The position numbers and the translations under genes were made by a program. The notes below the pieces were generated by a model. The model saw nothing but the letters and a program-made list of their open reading frames with translations. It had not been told where the DNA came from and made no database searches. A stretch of 64,000 nt of DNA from Campylobacterota bacterium (lineage in GTDB: Bacteria; Campylobacterota; Campylobacteria; Campylobacterales; Sulfurimonadaceae): assembly GCA_040752835.1 (NCBI GenBank), contig JBFMGG010000003.1:1-64000 (forward strand). The letters run 5' to 3'. Positions within the stretch are counted from its first letter, which is position 1. The number at the start of each line of letters is the position of its first letter. Shown here in pieces: positions 36,774 to 45,206 of this stretch.

Positions 36774-37187
36774 TTATTTTTTTGATGCCGGAGCGGCGTA
36801 CTCTTTTTTGACGGTGTCGAGCGCGTACAGAAAATCTTCGACGCCCACCGCCCCCATAACCGGTTCGAACATCGGGGTTTTCCCTTTGATAAACCATGTC
36901 GCGGGGGTACCGGGGGTCATGAGCGACTGCGGGACTCCGCCCTCTTCCATCACCCCTTCGTACGCGACAAAATCACGGTTCACAATCGCTGAAACTTTGG
37001 GGTTTTTCAGGGTCTCTTTTTTCAACACGTCGCACCATTTGCACCCGTACTTTGTCACCACGACCATCAGGGGTTTTTTCTCTTTCGCGGCGCGTTCAAT
37101 GGCGCCGGAAAGGTCTTTTTCCCATTTGATCTCACCGCCGAACAATACCGCCGAACCCAGTAAAAGCGCCGCTACGATCTTAATCAT
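36774..37187 (-). CDS. Secreted thioredoxin-fold protein
   Basis: The 137-residue product has an N-terminal signal peptide (about 1-18, MIKIVAALLLGSAVLFGG) and a thioredoxin fold with active site CKWC (49-52) and a cis-Pro loop TPATWF. It is probably a periplasmic thiol reductase or isomerase of the SoxW/DsbE-like kind. Its partner is unknown. The start overlaps the end of aroK by 8 bp and hisD follows 9 nt later; neither neighbour explains its role. Confidence 0.82.
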   Translation of the reverse strand: MIKIVAALLLGSAVLFGGEIKWEKDLSGAIERAAKEKKPLMVVVTKYGCKWCDVLKKETLKNPKVSAIVNRDFVAYEGVMEEGGVPQSLMTPGTPATWFIKGKTPMFEPVMGAVGVEDFLYALDTVKKEYAAPASKK

Positions 37188-37695
37188 CTTTTTTCACCTT
37201 TTTGAGAATTTCCTTGGCGATCTGGGGGATCTCTTTTTCGCTCACGTCGATCACGATATCGGCCGCTTTTTTGTACAGCGGCGAACGCTCTTCGTAGAGC
37301 TTTTTGGCTTTCTCGATATCCTGGAACAACGGGCGTTTGCGCAGTTTCTTTTCCGCGTTGGGGTGTTCGAGGATACGGCCGTAAATCGTCTCGAACGGAG
37401 CGTACAGATAGACCACCGTCCCGATTTTCGAGAGATTGGGCACTTTAAAAAATCCCCCGCCCGTCGAAATCAGGGTACTTCGCACCTCTTTTTGAAGCCA
37501 CAGGGCCACTTTACGCTCGAGGGCGCGAAAATACTCTTCCCCTTCCTCGGCGAAGATTTTTTTGATTTTACGGTTTTCCATGCTTTCGATAATATCGTCC
37601 GTATCAAGGGCGATCATATCGGAGAGTTTGACGATCTCGCGTGCGACCGAGCCTTTGCCCACTCCCATAAAACCGATCAGTACAATATTTTTCAT
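37180..37695 (-). CDS. aroK: Shikimate kinase
   Basis: The 171-residue kinase phosphorylates shikimate in the aromatic amino-acid pathway. It has the P-loop GFMGVGKGS (8-16), the substrate motif DTDD, the GGG motif in STGGGFF and the lid RKRPLF. It heads the aroK-trx-hisD operon, driven by a promoter overlapping that of the divergent cupin gene. Confidence 0.95.
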   Translation of the reverse strand: MKNIVLIGFMGVGKGSVAREIVKLSDMIALDTDDIIESMENRKIKKIFAEEGEEYFRALERKVALWLQKEVRSTLISTGGGFFKVPNLSKIGTVVYLYAPFETIYGRILEHPNAEKKLRKRPLFQDIEKAKKLYEERSPLYKKAADIVIDVSEKEIPQIAKEILKKVKKDD

Positions 37696-37716
37696 CTTCC
37701 GTCTTTATTCTATGGC

Positions 37717-37723
37717 TTATAAT
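37717..37723. promoter_or_regulatory. Overlapping divergent -10 elements (aroK and cupin)
   Basis: TATAAT reads on the plus strand at 37718-37723, toward the cupin gene. The same bases give TATTATAA on the minus strand toward aroK. The two promoters would occlude each other within this 65-bp gap. Confidence 0.45.
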
Positions 37724-37760
37724 AGCGAAATCATATCACGCATTAACTTAGGAGTGTTTC

Positions 37761-38069
37761 TTGATACGTCCGTCCAATCTTTTTGAAGGGCCCGTGCCGC
37801 CCGAAAACGGCGAAGTGTTTACCCCTGTGTTCGAAACCTCCGGTCTTCGGATCGAAGCGATACGCTCCCGTCTTAAAACGCCCGGCGAATGGTACGATCA
37901 GGTAGAAAACGAATGGGTAATGCTCGTTTGCGGGGAAGCGATGCTCGAGATTGCGGGCGAGGTGCTGCGGCTGCGGGGGGGAGACCATCTCCTGATCCCC
38001 GCCCGTACCCCGCACCGGGTGTTGTCGACGGCCCAAGACACCTATTGGATCGGTGTCTTCAGCTCTTGA
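37761..38069 (+). CDS. Small cupin-domain protein
   Basis: The 102-residue single-domain cupin has the beta-barrel signature [23 protein letters not shown] followed by [17 protein letters not shown], with possible metal-binding Glu/His residues. The start is TTG with AGGAG 6 nt upstream. Family members range from isomerases to sensors, so no function can be given. Its 3' end overlaps the opposing chemoreceptor gene by 11 bp. Confidence 0.8.
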   Translation: MIRPSNLFEGPVPPENGEVFTPVFETSGLRIEAIRSRLKTPGEWYDQVENEWVMLVCGEAMLEIAGEVLRLRGGDHLLIPARTPHRVLSTAQDTYWIGVFSS

Positions 38070-39645
38070 ATTCGTTGATGCGCGCCGAAAGTGACTGCGC
38101 CACTTCGAGGAGCTGACGGGAGTCGTTTTCGATCTGTTCGACACTGTGGCGGTTGTTTTCGGAAACGACGTTGATCTGCGAAATTTTCTCGATGATCCAC
38201 TCGATGTGACCGACCACCTCGATCGAGTCGTTGTACGAACGCTGCGCCACGGCGACGGAGCGCTCCATTTCTCCGGACGTTGCCGAGATTTTCTCTTCGA
38301 CTTCATTGGAAATCGCGGTCAGTTCATTCATGTTTTTGGCATTTTCGCCCATTTTGTCGCTGACGTCGTTGATCGCCTGAACGATCGTACCGACGCTGAT
38401 CTCGATTTCGGTGAGGCTTTTCTGGGTCCGTTCGGCCAGCTTGCGCACCTCATCGGCAACGACGGCAAACCCGCGCCCGTGTTCCCCAGCCCGTGCCGCT
38501 TCGATCGCGGCGTTAAGCGCAAGGAGGTTTGTCTGGTCCGCGATGTCCTTGATGACGCCCAGAACGTTTTTGACCTGGTCGGCATCCTGGCGCAACGAGA
38601 TCAACTGCGACGCCATGTCGTGTTCCGTTTCGATGTAACCGTCCACTTCGCTGACGAGTTTGTACAGGGCATCTTTGGCGGTCACCAGCTCTTCGTTGGC
38701 GTTGGCGACGTTTTTCTGTGTCTGTTCGGAGATGGCGATGGCACCCGAGAGGATCTCTTTGATCGAATGGCTTTTTTGGGTAGTCGCCTCGACGATTTGG
38801 CGCTCTTGTTCCACACCGGCCGAAATTTTGCGGGTAGCGTCGGTGATGGTCGTGGCGATCGTCGAGTTTTGACGTCCGAGTTCCTTGACCTCGTTCACGG
38901 TCTCCTGTACCATCCCTACGAAACGGTTCACCGCAAGGGCCGCTTCGGAAAACTCGTCTTCTTTGGTCACTTCCAGCCGCTTGGTGAGGTCTTTGTCGCC
39001 GCTGACCAGCGATCCGATCCGGTTTCGCAGCCCTTCGAGCGGATTAAGAACCTCTTTCCCGAAAAAGATATTCAGTACCGAGACGAACGTAATCACGACG
39101 ATCCCCAGCGCGATGAGGAGGATCGTTTCGGTCTTGCTGATCTCCGCATCGTTTTTCTCGAGCGAAATAACCAGATCCATGACCCCCAGCACGTCCCCGC
39201 TTTGGATATTGGTATGGCACGCCAGACACCGTTCCTCGGCGACAAGCGGCTGCAGAAGGCGGATGGTATGCGAACCGTTCGTGTTTTCGGTCACGACCGG
39301 CTGTTTGTTTTTGAATATCTCCTTGACCATCGGCTCATTCGTGAATTTGGCATCGAGCCCGAACAGATCGATGACGGCCTGCGATTTCTCGACTTTGAGT
39401 TTTTCGATCCCTTCGATCGTCTGTGCGTTCTTGATCGCCTCTTCCACGACTTTGGGATCACCCGCGAGCATGCTTTGCGACAGGGTCTGGAAAATCGACT
39501 GGCTCAACATGTTCAGCGAACGTTTTGCCGTTTCGTTCGAAAAATCGTGAAACGTCGTCGTCAGGTACCAATAAATGGCACCCAACCCCATAAAACTGAA
39601 CAGAAGCGTCGAAAAGATGATTTTGGACTTGACGGTTTTAAGCAT
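38059..39645 (-). CDS. Methyl-accepting chemotaxis protein with periplasmic heme-c motif
   Basis: The 528-residue receptor has TM1 (about 9-29) and a periplasmic domain with CLACH (140-144), a c-type heme attachment site. TM2 (about 173-194), HAMP and a methyl-accepting signalling domain with the conserved tip [19 protein letters not shown] follow. The periplasmic domain is like those of the two heme-c GGDEF receptors, so redox or gas taxis is likely. It lacks a C-terminal CheR-docking pentapeptide. The Shine-Dalgarno is weak. Assembly requires the periplasmic cytochrome c maturation system. Confidence 0.9.
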   Translation of the reverse strand: MLKTVKSKIIFSTLLFSFMGLGAIYWYLTTTFHDFSNETAKRSLNMLSQSIFQTLSQSMLAGDPKVVEEAIKNAQTIEGIEKLKVEKSQAVIDLFGLDAKFTNEPMVKEIFKNKQPVVTENTNGSHTIRLLQPLVAEERCLACHTNIQSGDVLGVMDLVISLEKNDAEISKTETILLIALGIVVITFVSVLNIFFGKEVLNPLEGLRNRIGSLVSGDKDLTKRLEVTKEDEFSEAALAVNRFVGMVQETVNEVKELGRQNSTIATTITDATRKISAGVEQERQIVEATTQKSHSIKEILSGAIAISEQTQKNVANANEELVTAKDALYKLVSEVDGYIETEHDMASQLISLRQDADQVKNVLGVIKDIADQTNLLALNAAIEAARAGEHGRGFAVVADEVRKLAERTQKSLTEIEISVGTIVQAINDVSDKMGENAKNMNELTAISNEVEEKISATSGEMERSVAVAQRSYNDSIEVVGHIEWIIEKISQINVVSENNRHSVEQIENDSRQLLEVAQSLSARINEFKS

Positions 39646-39674
39646 ACGTACCCCATAGTGTGATTCTCATGCGT

Positions 39675-41045
39675 TTATTGTACCGTATATCTGTCCCCTT
39701 TTTGTGGCAAAGTCACAATTCCTTCTCGGGTTTGAATTTTTACCGGAAGGTTCATCGGGCGGCGCATCGTCACCGGGTCGACTTTGCTGATGCTAAAATG
39801 CAGATGCGGCCCGCTGCTGTAGCCGGTGTTGCCCGAATAGCCGATCAGGTCTCCCTGCGCCACTTTCTGCCCGATGCGCACGGCCGCTCCCCCCCGCTTC
39901 AGGTGGTAATAATTGGCCATCGTCCCGTCGCTGTGCTCGATGATCACGTAATTGGCGTACTGGCGAAAATCGGGACTCAATCCTCCCCTGTCGTGCGATC
40001 CTTCGGCACCCACGACCGTTCCCTCCCGGGCGGCATGAATCGGCGTCCCTATGGGAACGGGAAAATCGATCGCGTAGGCCGAAAGCCCCTTGTGAGTGAT
40101 CCCGCCGTGGTACCCTTGCGAAACAACGATGTTCGACCCTTTCGCAAAAGGGAGCGCGTAACGGTAATGGTCGTCATGAACGGCGAACGCCGAACCCCGC
40201 ACCCACCCGTATGCCGCACGGTAATTGACTCCCTGCGCGGCAGAAAGTCGCGCGAGGGCAAGTACTTTTTTCCGGCTGTTTCCGGGGATTTCGATGAAAA
40301 AAGGGATTTTCGAGGAGGGCTTGAGATTCTCGATCGAAGCAAAATCGATGTTCAGCGTTACCGTGTAGGGATTAAGATTTTCGGCTTCGAATTCGAATCC
40401 CCCCTTCCCGTCGGATTCGGCACTGAGGATAACGCTGTTACGCGATCCGATTTGGGCCGTTTTTTTGACGGCGGCCGCCTCGGAGCGTTTGAGAATCTTC
40501 AGATGCTCTTCGTATGCCTGTTCCTGCTCCAGGGCCATCTGAATGCTCCGGTTTTCCAGAGCTTCTTCTTCTTTGAGCTTTTCGAGGGGAGGAAGCGATT
40601 TTTTCGGATAGTTCCGATCGTAAAACGCTATCGCTTCGGAACGGATGCGGGGATGGTGGAGCGGCTCGAGAGGGATCGAAACCAGCTGTTCGAAACCGTT
40701 CTTGTCTTCGCTCTCCATCGCGCGCAGCAGCGACTTTCGGTAGAGGGAGTCGATCGATTCCTTGCTGCGGGCAAGCTCTCTCAATTCCCGCAGATATGCG
40801 GCAAGACGCTCCTTTTCAGGTTGCGGTAGACGGGCGATTCGGGAACCCTCCGCCAGGGTCGAGCGGATTTTTTCGACAAACTGCCGCAACGAAGCGCTCT
40901 CTTGTTCCATCACCGCTTTTCGGCTCAACCGTTCGACCGACTCCGCGTTTTTCTCCAGCGGCCCGGCAAGGGTGTAATAGGGAAGCGTATCGCCGTTTCC
41001 GGCAGCCAGAACGAACGAAAACAACACCATCAGAACCGTCCGCAC
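39675..41045 (-). CDS. Secreted M23 (LytM) family metallopeptidase
   Basis: From the chosen GTG (AGGGCGG 7 nt upstream) the product is 456 residues and begins with a signal peptide, VRTVLMVLFSFVLAAG. A long helical, probably coiled-coil region follows (about 30-200), then a beta-rich segment and a C-terminal M23 peptidase domain with zinc motifs HKGLSAYAID and GPHLHFSI. It probably cuts peptidoglycan cross-links in the periplasm. An ATG at 41084 is in frame but has no Shine-Dalgarno and sits on a possible -10 (TACAAT, 41080-41075), so the GTG is favoured. It is divergent from fba. Confidence 0.85.
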   Translation of the reverse strand: MRTVLMVLFSFVLAAGNGDTLPYYTLAGPLEKNAESVERLSRKAVMEQESASLRQFVEKIRSTLAEGSRIARLPQPEKERLAAYLRELRELARSKESIDSLYRKSLLRAMESEDKNGFEQLVSIPLEPLHHPRIRSEAIAFYDRNYPKKSLPPLEKLKEEEALENRSIQMALEQEQAYEEHLKILKRSEAAAVKKTAQIGSRNSVILSAESDGKGGFEFEAENLNPYTVTLNIDFASIENLKPSSKIPFFIEIPGNSRKKVLALARLSAAQGVNYRAAYGWVRGSAFAVHDDHYRYALPFAKGSNIVVSQGYHGGITHKGLSAYAIDFPVPIGTPIHAAREGTVVGAEGSHDRGGLSPDFRQYANYVIIEHSDGTMANYYHLKRGGAAVRIGQKVAQGDLIGYSGNTGYSSGPHLHFSISKVDPVTMRRPMNLPVKIQTREGIVTLPQKGDRYTVQ

Positions 41046-41074
41046 GCCGACACCGCCCTTTTGCTTTTTGATTA

Positions 41075-41104
41075 ATTGTATCATTATTGCTCTGAGGCTA
41101 TAAT
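41075..41104. promoter_or_regulatory. Divergent promoters between the M23 peptidase gene and fba
   Basis: TATAAT (41099-41104, plus) lies 30 nt before the fba ATG. Minus-strand TACAAT (41080-41075) could serve the peptidase gene and lies within its longest possible reading frame. Confidence 0.45.
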
Positions 41105-41133
41105 ATCGTCTATTTTAACTGTGAGGTCAAGGC

Positions 41134-42216
41134 ATGTCCAAACGTATTTTAGAAGTGATCAAGCCGGGCGTCGTGTTCGGCGACGATGTCCAGAAACTTT
41201 TCGAAATCGCCAAAGAAGAAGGGTTCGCCCTCCCGGCGGTCAACGTCGTCGGAACCGATTCGATCAACGGCGTCCTCGAAGCGGCCAAGCTGGTCAATTC
41301 CCCCGTCATCATCCAGTTCTCCAACGGGGGAGCGAGCTATTACGCGGGGAAAGGTCTGAGCAACGACAATGAAAAAGCGGCGATTGCGGGAGCGATCAGC
41401 GGTGCGATGCACGTGCACATGATGGCCGAAGCCTACGGCATTCCCGTCATTCTCCATACCGACCACGCGTCGCGCGAACTGCTCCCGTGGATCGATGCCC
41501 TTTTGGATGCGGGGGAGAAACACTACGCCCAGTACGGCAAACCTCTTTTCAGCTCCCACATGCTCGATCTTTCCGAAGAGAGCCTCGAAGAAAACGTCGC
41601 AACGTGTGCCCTTTATCTCAAGCGGATGGACAAAATCGGCATGACCCTCGAAATCGAGCTGGGCGTTACCGGGGGTGAAGAAGACGGCGTCGACAACACC
41701 AACATCGACAACGCCCTTCTCTATACCCAACCCGAAGACGTGGCGTACGCGTACGAAAAACTGAGCGCCGTGAGCAAACGTTTCACCGTTGCCGCCTCTT
41801 TCGGTAACGTCCACGGGGTATACAAGCCCGGAAACGTCGTCCTAACCCCCATCATCCTCGACAACTCGCAAAAATACATCAAGGAAAAATTCCACACCGC
41901 TTCAAACAAACCGGTCGATTTCGTCTTCCACGGCGGTTCGGGTTCAACCCTCGAAGAGATCCGCGAAGCAATCAGCTACGGCGTCATCAAAATGAACATC
42001 GACACCGACACCCAGTGGGCCACCTGGGAAGGGGTCAAAAACTACTATGAAAAGTACAAAGACTACCTCCAGGGACAGATCGGAAACCCTGAGGGTGAAG
42101 ACAAACCGAACAAAAAATACTACGACCCGCGCAAATGGCTCCGCGACGGCCAGAAAACCCTTGTCGAACGGGTCAAACAAGCATTCAGCGACCTCAACGC
42201 GATCGACCGCAACTAA
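41134..42216 (+). CDS. fba: Class II fructose-bisphosphate aldolase
   Basis: The 360-residue zinc enzyme interconverts fructose-1,6-bisphosphate with triose phosphates, working in gluconeogenesis in an autotroph. Zinc ligands are visible in HTDHAS, the GNVHGVYKPG loop and FHGGSGS, with ELGVTGGEEDG between. Length matches the FbaA subtype. It is convergent with the PEB4-like gene, the neighbour it also has in Campylobacter. Confidence 0.97.
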   Translation: MSKRILEVIKPGVVFGDDVQKLFEIAKEEGFALPAVNVVGTDSINGVLEAAKLVNSPVIIQFSNGGASYYAGKGLSNDNEKAAIAGAISGAMHVHMMAEAYGIPVILHTDHASRELLPWIDALLDAGEKHYAQYGKPLFSSHMLDLSEESLEENVATCALYLKRMDKIGMTLEIELGVTGGEEDGVDNTNIDNALLYTQPEDVAYAYEKLSAVSKRFTVAASFGNVHGVYKPGNVVLTPIILDNSQKYIKEKFHTASNKPVDFVFHGGSGSTLEEIREAISYGVIKMNIDTDTQWATWEGVKNYYEKYKDYLQGQIGNPEGEDKPNKKYYDPRKWLRDGQKTLVERVKQAFSDLNAIDRN

Positions 42217-42221
42217 CGTTC

Positions 42222-42239
42222 CTCCGCTTCTGGGCGGAG
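42222..42239 (+). terminator. Hairpin after fba
   Basis: CTCCGC-TTCTGG-GCGGAG forms a 6-bp stem 6 nt after the fba stop. There is no immediate T-run, so it is a weak terminator candidate in the 132-bp convergent gap. Confidence 0.4.
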
Positions 42240-42348
42240 AGGTTGGATCTTCGCCGCTTCCGGGATAGAAATGTTTCCCGCATAATTCAATCGATTGTTT
42301 TTACCATTGCAGTACTTCCCCCGCTGGAGGAAGAGAAGAAAAGAAGCT

Positions 42349-43191
42349 TTATTTGGTGTAGGTAATTTTGGCTTTTTCGCGCAGGGAGTTCATTTTTTTC
42401 TCCATGTGCGCTTTGAACTTGTCCATTTTCAACCGCTGCTCGATAAAGTTTTTCACTTCATCGAATCCGAGTTTTTTCGCCGCTTTTTTGTCTTCGATGT
42501 AGATGACATGGTATCCGAACTGGCTTTGGACCGGAGTCGCCGACATTGTCCCTTCTTTCATCGCGAACGCGGCATCGTTAAACGAAGGAACCATCTGCCC
42601 GCGCGGGAAATATCCGAGGTCTCCGCCTTTTGCCGCGCTCGGTCCCGTCGACTTCGATTTGGCCTGGGCGATGAATTCGTTGCGCAGTTTGTCGCCGCTG
42701 AGCCCTTTCATGCTTTTGATCACCGCTTCGGCTTCCGCTTTGGATTTGACCAGGATATGACGCGCGCGGATTTTTTCTTTATCGATGAACTCGTCGGCGT
42801 TTTTGTCAAAATATTCTTTGACCTCTTTGGGATCGACTTTGATCGAATCGAACTGCTCTTTCTCCCAGATTTTGGCCGCGAGCTGTACCCGAAGACGGCT
42901 CATCAGCGCTTCGAGCTCTTGCTTGTACTCTTTGGATTCGAGGACCCCGGTACGTTTGGCATCGTCGTATACCAGTTCCTGCGCGATCATCCCTTCGATG
43001 ATCCGCTGCCGCAATTCGTTTTGTTTCTCTGCCGGGAGTGAGTCAAACCGCCCCTGGGTCCCTTCCATCAATACCTTGTTGACTTCCTCGGAGGTGATTT
43101 CGTCACCGTTGACCGTTGCCAAAACACCCGCGGATGCCATCGGAGCACCCAACAACAAACCCAAAACCCAAGCGGCATAAAAACGCTTCAT
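42349..43191 (-). CDS. Periplasmic SurA/PpiC-type peptidyl-prolyl isomerase (PEB4-like)
   Basis: The 280-residue protein has a signal peptide (MKRFYAAWVLGLLLGAPMASA), an N-terminal SurA-like chaperone region and a parvulin domain (about 130-235, with RARHILVKSK and GGDLGYFPRGQM). It matches Campylobacter PEB4/Cj0596, which helps outer-membrane protein assembly and also adjoins fba. The ATG at 43191 has AAGGA upstream and a -10 TATAAT lies at 43242-43237; upstream in-frame codons would precede the promoter. Confidence 0.92.
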   Translation of the reverse strand: MKRFYAAWVLGLLLGAPMASAGVLATVNGDEITSEEVNKVLMEGTQGRFDSLPAEKQNELRQRIIEGMIAQELVYDDAKRTGVLESKEYKQELEALMSRLRVQLAAKIWEKEQFDSIKVDPKEVKEYFDKNADEFIDKEKIRARHILVKSKAEAEAVIKSMKGLSGDKLRNEFIAQAKSKSTGPSAAKGGDLGYFPRGQMVPSFNDAAFAMKEGTMSATPVQSQFGYHVIYIEDKKAAKKLGFDEVKNFIEQRLKMDKFKAHMEKKMNSLREKAKITYTK

Positions 43192-43236
43192 TGCTTTCCT
43201 TATATTCCCTGTCTGCACAGGGATTTTGATTTCGGC

Positions 43237-43242
43237 ATTATA
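43237..43242 (-). promoter_or_regulatory. -10 element of the PEB4-like gene
   Basis: Minus-strand TATAAT lies 46 nt before the ATG at 43191, downstream of the hybrid-kinase stop codon. Confidence 0.55.
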
Positions 43243-43280
43243 ATACATTTGAGAGTATAGTACGCAAAAAATAACCGAAA

Positions 43281-45197
43281 TTAAACGGCGTTCTCCAGCC
43301 GTTGCGATTGGGCCGTTTTGAGATAGCGTTCAATCGTCTGGAGAAGGAAATGTTTGTCGATCGGTTTGGCCAGGTGCGCGTCGAGCCCGGCCGCGACGAT
43401 CCGTTCGCGGTCCCCGATGAGGGCGTGTGCGGTGAGGGCGATAACGGGGACGAATCCCCGCTGGTCGCGTTTGTCGATCTCTTTGATCAGTCTCGTCGCC
43501 GTCAGACCGTCCATGACCGGCATGTCGATGTCCATCACGACGAGGTCGAAGGGTTCTTTGAGATAGGCATCGACCGCTTTTTGGCCGTTATCGACCGCAA
43601 CCACCTGGAAACGTTCCTGTCGCAGAATCGTTTCGAGCAGCTTCAGGTTGATCAGGTTGTCTTCGGCGATCAGGATCTTGATCTCTTCCTGCCGCGGAAT
43701 ACTCTGCACCTCGGGACTGCGGGAGATATATTCTTTGGGCATTTTGTTCCACACGACCGCGAGCGTTTTGTGCAACGCGCCGGGCAGAATGGGGAGCGTG
43801 ACGATCGATTCGACCGATTCGACGATCGCATCGGCCTGTTCACCGTATTCGAATTTCATGATCGGAACGACCTGAAGGTTCGGGTAGGTCGATTTGATCG
43901 CATCCACCTGCGACGGGGAGAGATGGGGAACGTCCAAAAACAGGACGTCGCTTTCGTGCAGCGCCGTATTGACCAGATCGTGTATCCCCTTGACCCGCAC
44001 TTTGAAGAGTTCAAGGTATTTGTACAGCAACGCTCCCTGGGTCGAAAAATGGTGGTCGTGGGTATAGATGAGAGAACGGGTCCCCTCGACAAAATCGAAC
44101 GCCCCCGCTTCGGTAATCTCGTGCACGATCCGGAACGAAAACCGTGACCCTTTGCCCGGTTCCGAAGCGAGCATCAGATGCGAATCCATCATATCGACGT
44201 ATTTGTGGCTGAGGCTCAGCCCGATCCCCATGCCGTCTTTTCCGCGACGCTGGTTCTCCCACGCCGATGCGAAGGGACGCAGCAGGGTTTTGATTTTTGC
44301 GGGTTCGATCCCGATCCCGGTGTCGCTGACCGCGTACTCCACTTCAATCCGCCCGGCTTCTTCCTGAACGATCAGAATCTCGACGAGGACCTGTCCCCCT
44401 TCTTCGGTAAATTTGATCCCGTTTTGGATCAGGTTTCGCATCACGGTCAGGATCTTGTCCTGATCTCCCACCATCTTTTTGGGGAGATGGGGATCGATCA
44501 GGAACATCAGCTGGATCTCTTTGGCCGATGCAAGGTCTTCGAACTGCATCGAGAAGTTCTCGTATATCTCCAGCGGACTGAAAGGGGAGAGGTTCATGTA
44601 AATGCTTCCGCTCTCAACCTGCATCAGTTCAAGGAGATTTTCGATGTTGCGCATCATCGAAAGGGCACTTCGACTCGTCATATCGACGTATTCCTGCTGC
44701 CACGATCCCAGAGGGCTGTTTTTGAGCAGATCGGTAAACCCGATAATGGCATTCATCGGCGTACGGAATTCATGGGAAATGTTGGTGAGAAATTTCTTTT
44801 TGAAATGTTCGAAATAACGTTCCGCGGCTTTGGCCCTCTCGAGCACCGTCGTATCCTGAAAGACGACCCCGATGATCGGCGTGCGTCCGATCATGATCAC
44901 TTCGGATTTGACCGCGACGCTGTATTCGGCTTCCCCGGCTCTCATTTTCCCGCGATATCGCCCCGGCTGGGACAGCAAAAACGATATTTCGACTCCGAAG
45001 GGTTCAAACCACTCCAGCAACGATGGGAGCGAAGCGACATCCTTTCCCCCCAGCAGATCGAGCAGCTGGGCGTTGCACCCGACAACCCCGCCGGACATAT
45101 CGGCATACATCATCGGGTCGGTATGCAGTCTGGCGCAGGAGGTCAGCAATTCGATGGTTTCCGGATAAGCTTGATGAAAACTCTCGATGTAGTGCAT
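43281..45197 (-). CDS. Cytoplasmic hybrid histidine kinase (PAS-HK-REC), second of a tandem pair
   Basis: The 638-residue soluble kinase has an N-terminal PAS-like domain (about 20-120), a phosphoacceptor helix with His142 (NISHEFRTPMNAI) and an ATPase domain (DTGIGIEP, GMGIGLSLSH). A receiver-like segment without an obvious Asp follows, then a C-terminal receiver with Asp556 (DLVVMDIDMPVMDG). No membrane helix is seen. It follows a paralogue by 9 nt. With no Hpt domain and no adjacent output gene, its phosphorelay partner is unknown. Confidence 0.9.
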   Translation of the reverse strand: MHYIESFHQAYPETIELLTSCARLHTDPMMYADMSGGVVGCNAQLLDLLGGKDVASLPSLLEWFEPFGVEISFLLSQPGRYRGKMRAGEAEYSVAVKSEVIMIGRTPIIGVVFQDTTVLERAKAAERYFEHFKKKFLTNISHEFRTPMNAIIGFTDLLKNSPLGSWQQEYVDMTSRSALSMMRNIENLLELMQVESGSIYMNLSPFSPLEIYENFSMQFEDLASAKEIQLMFLIDPHLPKKMVGDQDKILTVMRNLIQNGIKFTEEGGQVLVEILIVQEEAGRIEVEYAVSDTGIGIEPAKIKTLLRPFASAWENQRRGKDGMGIGLSLSHKYVDMMDSHLMLASEPGKGSRFSFRIVHEITEAGAFDFVEGTRSLIYTHDHHFSTQGALLYKYLELFKVRVKGIHDLVNTALHESDVLFLDVPHLSPSQVDAIKSTYPNLQVVPIMKFEYGEQADAIVESVESIVTLPILPGALHKTLAVVWNKMPKEYISRSPEVQSIPRQEEIKILIAEDNLINLKLLETILRQERFQVVAVDNGQKAVDAYLKEPFDLVVMDIDMPVMDGLTATRLIKEIDKRDQRGFVPVIALTAHALIGDRERIVAAGLDAHLAKPIDKHFLLQTIERYLKTAQSQRLENAV

Positions 45198-45206
45198 GGT
45201 TGCTCC

